Positions 33,758 to 41,275 of a stretch of 64,000 nt of DNA are shown here, piece by piece. Where the stretch lies: positions 62,001 through 126,000 of the forward strand of contig CALSRC010000008.1 of assembly GCA_943788645.1 (NCBI GenBank). The letters run 5' to 3'. The position numbers were made by a program, and so were the translations under genes. The notes beneath the pieces were generated by a model. The model was not told the origin of the DNA, searched no databases, and was given only the letters and a program-made list of their open reading frames with translations. The stretch comes from UA16 sp002292325 (lineage in GTDB: Bacteria; Bacteroidota; Bacteroidia; Flavobacteriales_D; Sanyastnellaceae). The number at the start of each line of letters is the position of its first letter. Position 1 is the stretch's first letter.

Positions 33758-34635
33758 TCCTGGAGACATTGAGCCATCTTTTGAATGGCCTCATCCATTT
33801 CATTTCTGCCCAATCCTGCTGGTGGCCCCCATGGTGTAGGATTTACATCGACCACAAAGAGCTGACCTGTGTGCCGATCTCTGAGTGCATCCAATTCAGC
33901 ATAATCTACGTGCATAGAATGGGTCAGTCGCGCAATGGCTTCTCGCTCTGTTTCCGACAAAACAAGTGCAACATCAGCGACTAATTTCGTTTCAACGGTG
34001 GCATTCGTGAAGCGCTCATTGGGTGCTTTGAACTTTTGGTAAATGACGGGTATATGGCCTAGAATCCAGACGATTCGGTAATCAAAATACCGGCCGGATT
34101 CATCTCGGTTGTCGATGTTCAACTGATACACCACATTGCTTCGAAGGTCATTAGGGTCAATCGGCCCGTGGACCAAGTGACCATCGTGTTTGGCGTTCTC
34201 ATCGCTTTTAATCACCATTTGCCCCTGATGCATTAAGGGGTCCACGGACATGCCGTATCCAAAAGCATTCGCATGTGCTTTTTCGAGGGTTTGCTTTCGA
34301 ATATCGATGCAGGATGTGTTCAAAACGGTAGGCGCCTCCAAATCGATTGGCCAGGTGCTAGCGGATAAGTTTTGTTGTGTCGCATCCTTAAAACGGATCC
34401 CTGCGATCGCCTTTTGGCGAGGAAGATTAGTCAATTCCCATCCGAGGCTTCGGGTCATTTTGTACAGAGCGGCTCTCCGAGATGGCAATTCTGGCCAAGC
34501 GTAAAACACAGGAGGTCGTTTGCCTTGCCGAATTCGTTGCAAGAGAACCCAGAGAGCGTGGCGATTTTGTTTAATCCATTGCTCTAGTCGAGGCATACGA
34601 TCGGGAAGTTGAACCCGGTAATTTTTGAGCATCAT
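33733..34635 (-). CDS. ATP-grasp-like protein of unknown substrate
   Basis: ATG 34635 gives 300 residues and overlaps the nth stop by ATGA; ATG 34653 would add six residues. The C-terminal half resembles an ATP-grasp domain. It has a basic VVYQLNIDNRDE/YFDYRIVWI segment, then HVDYAELDALRDR and the metal-binding-like LFVVDVNPTPWGPP near residues 265-280 (D..N.TP). The N-terminus is basic and aromatic with no signal peptide. Relatives in sugar, peptidoglycan-like or teichuronopeptide modification exist, but no substrate can be assigned. It is co-directional with nth and convergent with thrC (25-base 3' overlap). Confidence 0.6.
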   Translation of the reverse strand: MMLKNYRVQLPDRMPRLEQWIKQNRHALWVLLQRIRQGKRPPVFYAWPELPSRRAALYKMTRSLGWELTNLPRQKAIAGIRFKDATQQNLSASTWPIDLEAPTVLNTSCIDIRKQTLEKAHANAFGYGMSVDPLMHQGQMVIKSDENAKHDGHLVHGPIDPNDLRSNVVYQLNIDNRDESGRYFDYRIVWILGHIPVIYQKFKAPNERFTNATVETKLVADVALVLSETEREAIARLTHSMHVDYAELDALRDRHTGQLFVVDVNPTPWGPPAGLGRNEMDEAIQKMAQCLQDQVLRLSK

Positions 34636-35288
34636 GCGGAAACGGGCTGCCATTTTCTTTGCTCAGAGGGGCGGCCGCACTGTTGCAGTAGAAAGTCTCG
34701 TTCCCATTTCAAGCCACGTGCCGGGCTGAACTCACGGCCATAAAAAATGATTTGAAGGTGGAGGTCATTCCATCGTTCTCTAGGGAAGAGTCGCTTCGCA
34801 TCGCGCTCGGTTTGTTCTACGTTTTTGCCCGTAGTCAACCCCCAACGGTACATCAAGCGGTGGATGTGCGTGTCCACTGGAAACGAGGGGACACCGAAGG
34901 ATTGAGCCATTACAACAGACGCCGTTTTGTGCCCTACACCCGGCAGTGCTTCTAACGCTTGAAGATCTTCTGGAACCTTACCAGAATGATCCCGAATCAA
35001 AAGTTCGGATAGGCGATGAATGTTTTTGGATTTGGCCGGTGAGAGTCCACAGGGTCGAATAATGTCCCTGATAACATCGACCTGCAATTCAATCATTTGC
35101 TCTGGTGTATTGGCCGCTTCGAATAACGCTGGTGTCACTGTGTTGACTCGTGCATCGGTGCATTGAGCCGATAGAAGAACGGCTATTAGCAGGGTATACG
35201 GATCTGTATGATCCAAAGGAACAGGAGGATTGGGGTAGTGGGATTGGAGAGTCTCCATAATGAGTTCCACCTTTTCTGCCTTTTTCAT
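34632..35288 (-). CDS. nth: endonuclease III (DNA glycosylase/AP lyase) without the Fe-S cluster cysteines
   Basis: ATG 35288 gives 218 residues; a longer start at 35336 would overlap the upstream gene. The protein excises oxidised pyrimidines. It has the LLSAQCTDARVN segment with the QCTD motif, the HhH loop LPGVGHKTASVV (catalytic Lys) and the catalytic Asp in FPVDTHIHRL. The usual C-terminal C-x6-C-x2-C-x5-C cluster is absent: after FYGREFSPARG only one Cys remains. Loss of the cluster appears to be common in flavobacterial Nth (from memory). The neighbours give no further clue. Confidence 0.9.
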   Translation of the reverse strand: MKKAEKVELIMETLQSHYPNPPVPLDHTDPYTLLIAVLLSAQCTDARVNTVTPALFEAANTPEQMIELQVDVIRDIIRPCGLSPAKSKNIHRLSELLIRDHSGKVPEDLQALEALPGVGHKTASVVMAQSFGVPSFPVDTHIHRLMYRWGLTTGKNVEQTERDAKRLFPRERWNDLHLQIIFYGREFSPARGLKWERDFLLQQCGRPSEQRKWQPVSA

Positions 35289-35293
35289 GGGTC

Positions 35294-35851
35294 CTAGAAC
35301 TGAATGGTCTTGGTTGGATCTTCTTGGGTCAACCAAGCTCGGATAGAGGAGTCGCCACGTTGTACGGTCACTTCATTGACTTGGTCATCAAACAATTCAA
35401 ACAGGCCATCGCTCGCCAAGGCACCCAAAGAATCAGGATGCGTACTCGAACTTTCGAGGTAAATGAAGGTCAAATCAAAATCAACTTCTTTGCCTATGTA
35501 ATTCCATTCCAGCTCATTAGACTCCCTAGAATCCTTAGAATAAAGACGCCAGTGACTTTTTGCATAAGCAAATATGGCCTCGTCTGCTAATTCATATTCC
35601 CGCTGGTCGCCCAATCGCCATGGCATGTCGTCTTCTCGGGCCTCATTCAATGCCATTTCTAAATCATCGGTAAAAACCCGTAGGATTCCTTGCCAAGTGC
35701 GTGCATCGGAATTCCAATCTATGATGAGACGGCTGTAGTGAAAATCGTGGTCCATGCATCCCTCCATTGAACCGACATGGGGCATGGTTCGGATTGGGAT
35801 GTTCACGAAGGCTGTGAAAAACATCGCGAGAATCATAACAGCGTTGCGCAT
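35294..35851 (-). CDS. DUF6702-family protein, probably exported
   Basis: The 185-residue protein has a hydrophobic N-terminus (MRNAVMILAMFFTAFVNIPI) that looks like a signal peptide. A beta-rich domain follows with HDFHYSRLIIDWN, LRVFTDDLEMALN and LTFIYLESS, the pattern of DUF6702 proteins found mainly in Bacteroidota next to membrane peptidase genes. No catalytic residues are recognised. The start is supported by a TACTTTTG element exactly 4 bases before the ATG. nth follows after 5 bases, so they are likely one operon. Confidence 0.7.
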   Translation of the reverse strand: MRNAVMILAMFFTAFVNIPIRTMPHVGSMEGCMDHDFHYSRLIIDWNSDARTWQGILRVFTDDLEMALNEAREDDMPWRLGDQREYELADEAIFAYAKSHWRLYSKDSRESNELEWNYIGKEVDFDLTFIYLESSSTHPDSLGALASDGLFELFDDQVNEVTVQRGDSSIRAWLTQEDPTKTIQF

Positions 35852-35855
35852 AGAA

Positions 35856-35863
35856 CAAAAGTA
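35856..35863 (-). promoter_or_regulatory. TAnnTTTG element of the DUF6702 gene, 4 bases before ATG
   Basis: The minus strand reads TACTTTTG, ttct, ATG (35851). The spacing is identical to four other genes in the window, consistent with a leaderless transcript covering the DUF6702-nth-ATP-grasp run. Confidence 0.5.
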
Positions 35864-35884
35864 GGACGTGGTAACTTGCTACGC

Positions 35885-36940
35885 ATGAAACCGGCGACAA
35901 ACTTATTGGAAACAGCTTCGACTGTTATGACAACGGCAGAGGCCCGTGGGACCTGGAATGAGCTAGCAGCAATGGATTTAATCGTCGTTACAGCGCACCG
36001 CTCACCGGATGGTGATGCGGTCGGTTCCGTTCTAGCATTGACACATCATCTCCGGGAAGCAGGATTGAATGCAGAAGCTGTTCTACCGGATCGTTTCCCG
36101 AGAAACCTGAATTGGTTGCCCGGTGCAGAGATCATTCATTTTTTTGATGAAACACCCGATTCGACAACTGAGATTCTGGAACGAGCGGATTTGATTTGGT
36201 GCTTGGATTTCAATGGTCCTGGTCGGACAGGAGAGATGGAGACCACCTTGGTCAATTCAAGCGCAAAGAAATGGGTCGTAGATCATCATCAATTTCCTGA
36301 AGATTTTGCAGATCATTTGTTTTCCGATCCAGCTTGTGGATCTACGTGTGAGCTCGTTTTTGACTTGATTGCAGGTTGGGGAAGATTGGGACTTATCTCC
36401 CCGGAAACTGCGGTCTGCTCTTATACGGGAATCATGACGGATACGGGGTCCTTCCGGTTCAGTTCGGTTTCGGCTCATACGCATCTCGTCTTGTCATATT
36501 TGGTGGGCCTTGGCATTGATCATGCCCAAATCCACGAACAGACTTTTGATCAACGATCTTTGAACCAAGTGCAGCTGGAGGGGCACGCATTGAGCGATAA
36601 ACTGCATACGTGGATGGACCCCGGTGTTGCCTTCATCGTGCTTGATTTAGACACATTGGAGCGTTTTAATTATCAGCCGGGCGACACGGAGGGTGTCGTG
36701 AATCGTGCCTTGGCATTGGAAGGTATACGGGTTGCGATTTTCGCCAAAGAATCGAAGGTTGGCATTTTCAAAATAAGTTTTCGATCGGTAGGCGATATCA
36801 GTGTACGGGACATCGCCGCTGAACATTTTGAAGGGGGAGGTCATCGCAACGCTGCTGGTGGCATTTACAGGGCTTCATCATCTCAAGCGTTGATTGATCA
36901 TGTTGAATCGAACGTGCGCAATTGGTTTCCTAACCCATGA
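35885..36940 (+). CDS. DHH-family phosphoesterase (NrnA-like oligoribonuclease / pAp phosphatase)
   Basis: ATG 35885 gives 351 residues; longer in-frame starts lie inside the divergent DUF6702 gene. DHH domain: HRSPDGDAVGSVLAL, DFNGPGRTG and the name-giving VVDHHQFP. DHHA1 domain: GGGHRNAAGG near the C-terminus. It is a Mn-dependent exonuclease of short RNA oligomers and/or 3'-phosphoadenosine 5'-phosphate phosphatase. The stop overlaps the start of the FKBP-like lipoprotein (ATGA). Confidence 0.9.
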   Translation: MKPATNLLETASTVMTTAEARGTWNELAAMDLIVVTAHRSPDGDAVGSVLALTHHLREAGLNAEAVLPDRFPRNLNWLPGAEIIHFFDETPDSTTEILERADLIWCLDFNGPGRTGEMETTLVNSSAKKWVVDHHQFPEDFADHLFSDPACGSTCELVFDLIAGWGRLGLISPETAVCSYTGIMTDTGSFRFSSVSAHTHLVLSYLVGLGIDHAQIHEQTFDQRSLNQVQLEGHALSDKLHTWMDPGVAFIVLDLDTLERFNYQPGDTEGVVNRALALEGIRVAIFAKESKVGIFKISFRSVGDISVRDIAAEHFEGGGHRNAAGGIYRASSSQALIDHVESNVRNWFPNP

Positions 36941-37974
36941 GTTATCGATTCGTCTCCTGTCAGAATAGATGGAGCATGGCAATCGCAGCAGCCATCGCAA
37001 TCGGGAGTTTTGGGTGCCAGGGAATCGATGAGCCTTCCGGTCCTGCGAGAATATCTCAAGACGAGCTCATTGAATTCAATCGAAACAAGTTGGCAGCTGA
37101 GAAAGTCCTCATGGATTCTTTGGCTGTTGAATGGTCCGTGGTCCGATCGGAAATGCAGGATTCAATCACGCCTTCAGGTTTATACGTTTGGTCTGACGCG
37201 TCAGTGGATGAAGCATCTGCTAAACTGCAGGTCGGTGACACGGTGTCATGGACAGGGGAAATGCGGTTGATAGATTCTACGCTGATCGTGGAATGGACGG
37301 TTGAAGCACCGTTTCAATTCATCTGGAATCGATCTGACTGGCCACGTGGTTTCCATGAATTCGCAGACGTCTTGAGTAAAAGTGGAAAAGGGGAGTGTTT
37401 GATTCCATCGCATTTGGGGTGGGGTTTGACTGGCTGGCCCCCTTTGATTCCGCAAGAAGCTGTGCTTTGGCTCAACGTCCGTCAGAATGCACCGGATCAA
37501 GAGGCAATTTCATTGGCACCTTATTCTGGCCGCCTCCAATGGAATGAGATGCTGGATGCATTTGAGTTAGGCCAATGGCCGGGCGGTTCTGATTGGATGG
37601 ACAGTCGGCAGTTGGCGGGTTCGTCTTGTTTGGCTTGGTATGATTCTTCGGATTCTTTTGATGCGATCCCTTCAGCTTTCCACATTGAACTCCGCACCGT
37701 AAAATGGCGAGGGAATGACCGAGCACCACTTGATTTGGGGTTGACACAATGGGAATTTAATCGAGGAGACGAAGGTCAGTTGCTGCCGGTCATTCAAGAA
37801 TTGGTTCAACGTTATCCGAAACAAAAAAGATGGGAATGCTGGTGTCCAGTCGATCTGGCATTTGGGCAAGAGGGCATCCCGGAAGCAGGTATAAAGCCTT
37901 CAGAGGTCGTAGGCTTCAAATGGACTTTGTCGGAAGTCGAACCCCCGGAAATGGCCACGCTTATTGTCCTATAA
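36937..37974 (+). CDS. lipoprotein with two degenerate FKBP-type isomerase domains
   Basis: The 345-residue protein has the signal segment AIAAAIAIGSFGC, with a likely lipidated Cys near residue 27. The first FKBP-like domain (about 80-190) contains VGDTVSWTGEM and the end motif LIPSHLGWGLTGWPPLIPQEAVLWLNV. The second (about 195-345) contains DEGQLLPVIQELVQ, then CPVDLAFGQEGIPEAGIKPSEVVGFK. Aromatic pocket residues of active FKBPs are only partly kept, so isomerase activity is doubtful. Single-domain relatives occur as gliding-motility-associated GldI-type lipoproteins, which suggests folding or assembly of secreted proteins. It overlaps the upstream DHH gene (ATGA) and, convergently, the RsmI-like gene by 14 bases. 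Confidence 0.68.
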   Translation: MSYRFVSCQNRWSMAIAAAIAIGSFGCQGIDEPSGPARISQDELIEFNRNKLAAEKVLMDSLAVEWSVVRSEMQDSITPSGLYVWSDASVDEASAKLQVGDTVSWTGEMRLIDSTLIVEWTVEAPFQFIWNRSDWPRGFHEFADVLSKSGKGECLIPSHLGWGLTGWPPLIPQEAVLWLNVRQNAPDQEAISLAPYSGRLQWNEMLDAFELGQWPGGSDWMDSRQLAGSSCLAWYDSSDSFDAIPSAFHIELRTVKWRGNDRAPLDLGLTQWEFNRGDEGQLLPVIQELVQRYPKQKRWECWCPVDLAFGQEGIPEAGIKPSEVVGFKWTLSEVEPPEMATLIVL

Positions 37975-38665
37975 GAAAAAGACAAGGGCGTTTATCGAGG
38001 TCAGGTTGGGCTCCTCTTTTCCAATCTTGAATGGATTGGGATTTAACCCATTCTGTTTCCAATGTTAAGTCAACAGCTACGCACATTTGTTGGTCAAGGT
38101 CCAAACGTTCAATGCATTCTTTGTATGCTTGGTTGTTGCGGTAAGGAGGCTCCATGAAAATTTGGGTCTCGCGCCTCCGTTGCAATCCTTCTTTCATCTC
38201 TCTCCACAAGCGATCACGGATGCTTCGATCCCTTGGCAAGTAGCCTTTGAATGCGAATTGTTGACCATTCAGACCAGAGGCCATGAGTGCGAGCAAAATT
38301 GAGCTGGGTCCCACATGGGGTTGCACATCCCAGCCGGCATTGTGGGCCATACGTACGGCAGCTGCACCTGGATCTGCGACTGCTGGGGCGCCTGCATCCG
38401 ATACCAATGCAATGTCCGTGTCCCCTTTGAACCATTGGAGTAAATCAACCAAATCCTCGGGTGTTGTATGCTCATTAAGCGGAAAACTTTGCTTGATTTG
38501 AGGGCTTTCGTCAGGAAACGCGTCTTTGAGTAATCTTCGAGCGAACCGATCACTCTCAACGATCATTCGATCACACAACTTCAAGGCTTCTATAGCGGAG
38601 GGTGCGAGAACCGCATGCGGAAAACGGCAGCCAAGGGTATTGGGAATCAAGTGAAGTGTAGGCAT
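37961..38665 (-). CDS. tetrapyrrole-methylase-fold SAM methyltransferase (RsmI-like)
   Basis: ATG 38665 gives 234 residues (an earlier in-frame ATG at 38704 lies within the upstream gene). It begins LHLIPNTLG and has ALVSDAGAPAVADPGAAAVRMA, GPSSILLALMASGLNGQ.F.FKGYLPR and IFMEPPYRNN, all RsmI/YraL-type features. RsmI 2'-O-methylates C1402 of 16S rRNA. Bacteroidota often carry a second shorter paralogue, and this one, with its truncated N-terminus (no YVVATPIGN), may be that paralogue. It lies 5 bases after the phosphatase gene in the dnaA run. Confidence 0.83.
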   Translation of the reverse strand: MPTLHLIPNTLGCRFPHAVLAPSAIEALKLCDRMIVESDRFARRLLKDAFPDESPQIKQSFPLNEHTTPEDLVDLLQWFKGDTDIALVSDAGAPAVADPGAAAVRMAHNAGWDVQPHVGPSSILLALMASGLNGQQFAFKGYLPRDRSIRDRLWREMKEGLQRRRETQIFMEPPYRNNQAYKECIERLDLDQQMCVAVDLTLETEWVKSQSIQDWKRGAQPDLDKRPCLFLIGQ

Positions 38666-38670
38666 ATCTG

Positions 38671-39111
38671 TTATGGTTTTGCAGCCTGCCATTGTGCAAT
38701 CCACATTTTGGCCGCTGCATCGATCATGGTATAAACGGTCTCAAAGCCATTGGCGCCGCCGTAGTATGGATCTGGGACATCTTGGTCTGGAACAAATCGT
38801 TCGACGCAGGCGCTTCCCAATCCCAGTGCCAATACATCGGCTTTGTTTTGCTGATCCATCACCAAGATCCAATCAAACAGATGCAGATCTTCTCTTGTGA
38901 GAGCGCGAGATCTTTGGCCGGAGATGTCGTGACCATGCAGTTGCATGACCGCCATGCTGCGCTCATCGGGCAAATTGCCTTGGTGCCAACCCGACGTGCC
39001 TGCTGATTCAACAGTTAGTTCGAAGCCGTTGGTTGCGGCATGATGTTTCAAGAGGCCTTCTCCAATGGGGGATCGGCAGATGTTCCCCAAGCAGACCACC
39101 AGGGCTCGCAT
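38671..39111 (-). CDS. low-molecular-weight protein-tyrosine phosphatase
   Basis: ATG 39111 gives 146 residues. Longer in-frame starts would extend into dnaA and carry no family sequence. The P-loop VCLGNICRSP (C-x5-R-S) is at the N-terminus, followed by ESAGTSGWHQG and the general-acid DVPDPYYGG. It dephosphorylates tyrosine on proteins, often regulators of polysaccharide kinases. It lies 7 bases behind dnaA and 5 before the RsmI-like gene, so all three are probably co-transcribed. Confidence 0.92.
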   Translation of the reverse strand: MRALVVCLGNICRSPIGEGLLKHHAATNGFELTVESAGTSGWHQGNLPDERSMAVMQLHGHDISGQRSRALTREDLHLFDWILVMDQQNKADVLALGLGSACVERFVPDQDVPDPYYGGANGFETVYTMIDAAAKMWIAQWQAAKP

Positions 39112-39118
39112 TGCTGAT

Positions 39119-40561
39119 CTAGTGTATAGCGAGCTTCTTTTCCAAATCGTCCAAGTACTTGCGGAAGTGCTTGTCCGTTTCTTGCAGGTTATTGACCGTT
39201 CTGCAAGCATGCAATACAGTTGCGTGGTCTTTGCCTCCGCAGTGCAAGCCAATGTTGGCCAATGAACTCTTCGTCATTTTTTTGGAAAAGTACATGGCAA
39301 TTTGACGTGCTTGGACAATTTCCCGCTTCCGCGTTTTGGATTTGAGAAGCTCAAGTGGAAGATCAAAATAGTCGCAAACGACTTTTTGGATGTAGTCAAT
39401 GCTCACCTCGCGCGCTGTATTCTTGACGAATTTGTCAATCATCTGTTTCGCCAAATCAAGCGTGATGGCTTTTTTGTTCAGGCTGCTTTGAGCGATCAAC
39501 GAAATCAAGGCTCCTTCCAGTTCACGCACATTGGACGTGATGCTGTAGGCCAAATATTCAACGACTTCACGAGGCAATTCGATGCCATCGGCATACATCA
39601 TCTTCTCGAGGATGGCCATGCGCGTTTCCAAAGAGGGAACTTGCAAATCTGCACTCAGGCCCCACTTGAAACGACTCAGTAAGCGCTGTTCCATTCCTTG
39701 CATTTCGACTGGCGGCTTATCGCTTGTCAGGACAATTTGTTTGCCTGTTTGATGCAAGTGATTGAAGATGTGGAAAAAGACGTCTTGTGTTTTCTCCTTA
39801 CCGCTGAAGAACTGAACATCATCGATCAACAAGACATCGACCATCTGGTAAAAATGACTGAAATCGTTCACTGAATTGTTGCGCACTGCATCAATGAACT
39901 GATGGGTGAACTTTTCAGAGCTAACATACAATACCGTCAGTTCAGGATTGCGTTCTTTGATTTCAAGTCCTATGGCATGTGCTAAATGAGTTTTTCCCAA
40001 TCCGGTAGAGCCATAGATAAGCAGCGGGTTAAAGGATGTGCCGCCAGGTTTATTCGCTACCGCAAATCCTGCTGATCTGGCCAATCGATTGCATTCACCT
40101 TCGATGAATTGCCCAAAATGGTAATTGGGATTGAGGTTGGAATCGATGTTGAGCTTGCGGAGTCCCGGAATAACGAAAGGATTCTTGATTGGAGTATTGT
40201 GAATGCCTACAGAAAGTGGGACGGAAGGGTTTTGAGTCGACTGCCTGTTGGTCATAGGTACTTTCACTGCATAGGGATTACTCGCACCGGTTCCAGTGGC
40301 TTTCGAGTTTTCCATGATAATGCTGTATTCTAACCGCGCATCCGGTCCCAACTCTTTGTGAATGGTCTTACTGAGCAATTGGATGTAATGTTCCTCTAAC
40401 CATTCGTAGAAAAATTGCGAAGGAACTTGAATCGTTAAAACGTTGTTTTCGATCTTCAAGGCCTTGATCGGCTCGAACCATGTTTTGAAAGCTTGGCTAC
40501 TGATGTTGTCCTTTATAATGGATAGGCAACTTTTCCAGATGTTCAGATGGTCCTGGCTCAT
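39119..40561 (-). CDS. dnaA: chromosomal replication initiator protein DnaA
   Basis: This 480-residue AAA+ initiator has domain I (about 1-90, W..CL..I......AF..W), a variable linker rich in Asn/Pro/Ser, and domain III with Walker A GSTGLGKTHLAHAIG and Walker B VDVLLIDDVQFFSGK. Domain IV has the DnaA-box-binding motif IGLHCGGKDHATVLHACR (the GGRDHTTV equivalent, with Cys-Gly-Gly-Lys). It binds DnaA boxes and melts the origin. Two DnaA-box-like 9-mers and an AT-rich block lie in the gap upstream. Confidence 0.98.
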   Translation of the reverse strand: MSQDHLNIWKSCLSIIKDNISSQAFKTWFEPIKALKIENNVLTIQVPSQFFYEWLEEHYIQLLSKTIHKELGPDARLEYSIIMENSKATGTGASNPYAVKVPMTNRQSTQNPSVPLSVGIHNTPIKNPFVIPGLRKLNIDSNLNPNYHFGQFIEGECNRLARSAGFAVANKPGGTSFNPLLIYGSTGLGKTHLAHAIGLEIKERNPELTVLYVSSEKFTHQFIDAVRNNSVNDFSHFYQMVDVLLIDDVQFFSGKEKTQDVFFHIFNHLHQTGKQIVLTSDKPPVEMQGMEQRLLSRFKWGLSADLQVPSLETRMAILEKMMYADGIELPREVVEYLAYSITSNVRELEGALISLIAQSSLNKKAITLDLAKQMIDKFVKNTAREVSIDYIQKVVCDYFDLPLELLKSKTRKREIVQARQIAMYFSKKMTKSSLANIGLHCGGKDHATVLHACRTVNNLQETDKHFRKYLDDLEKKLAIH

Positions 40562-40885
40562 GCTTCTGATGGTGTGGAGGTCAAGTGGTGAAAAAAAAAG
40601 AACCGGTTGATCACGTTATCAACACCTGTTCATTTCTGCCGCAAGATTCTGATAAACTCCCGTAAAAAAAAATGATTTGGGTCTTGACTTTTAGGATATT
40701 TCATTTTGGAAAGTTTTGTGTATAAATAGGACGCAGTATTCGTCATAAATTATATGCGTTATATAATAATATAGATTTTTATTACATTGAATTACAGTGT
40801 ATTAGAATAAACGAGCGCAATTCAGTCAGTTGATTTTGCCTTGGTCAGATTCTTTTGCTTCATCTTTGGTCTTTATGAAAGAAAG
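40562..40885. other. AT-rich 324-base gap upstream of dnaA, possible origin or dnaA control region
   Basis: No gene was seen. TTATCAACA (40616-40624) and, inverted, TGTGTATAA (40717-40725) each differ by one base from the DnaA box TTATCCACA/TGTGGATAA. About 40,720-40,810 is strongly AT-rich (runs such as gttatataataatatag). The content fits dnaA autoregulation or an oriC fragment, but two imperfect boxes are too few to call an origin. Confidence 0.35.
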
Positions 40886-41275
40886 ATGGTTCATAAGTGT
40901 CAAATAAGGGTGCGGTATTCCGATACGGATCAAATGCGTCGAATGCACCATGCGGCCTATGCAGAATACTTAGAAGTAGCGCGTATTGAAATGTTGCGTT
41001 CTCAAGGTTTTTCTTATGCTGCAATGGAAAATGAAGGTTACATCTTACCTGTAATCAATATGAACATCCGTTACTTAGGCGGAGCAGAATACGATGATCT
41101 TTTGAATTTTGAGACGAGACTTAAGATCCGCAGTGACGTGCGTTTGGTATTTGAGAGCTCCATCTTTACCGGTCAGCGAAAGATAGTCCAAGCAGAAGTG
41201 GAGTTGGCTTGTTTGGACCGCGACTCTTGGAGACCAAAACGATTGCCCAAAGCTTTACTCGATCAGCGAGACTGA
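40886..41275 (+). CDS. YbgC/FadM-type acyl-CoA thioesterase
   Basis: ATG 40886 gives 129 residues; an upstream in-frame TTG at 40841 would add 15 residues not seen in the family. The hot-dog signature RVRYSDTDQM...HHA.Y.EYLE.AR.E is at the N-terminus, with the catalytic Asp in YSDTDQM. Next comes LPVINMNIRYLGGAEYDD, in the usual register. It hydrolyses acyl-CoA; the substrate is unknown. The 3' end overlaps the convergent glycosyltransferase gene by 13 bases. Confidence 0.87.
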   Translation: MVHKCQIRVRYSDTDQMRRMHHAAYAEYLEVARIEMLRSQGFSYAAMENEGYILPVINMNIRYLGGAEYDDLLNFETRLKIRSDVRLVFESSIFTGQRKIVQAEVELACLDRDSWRPKRLPKALLDQRD

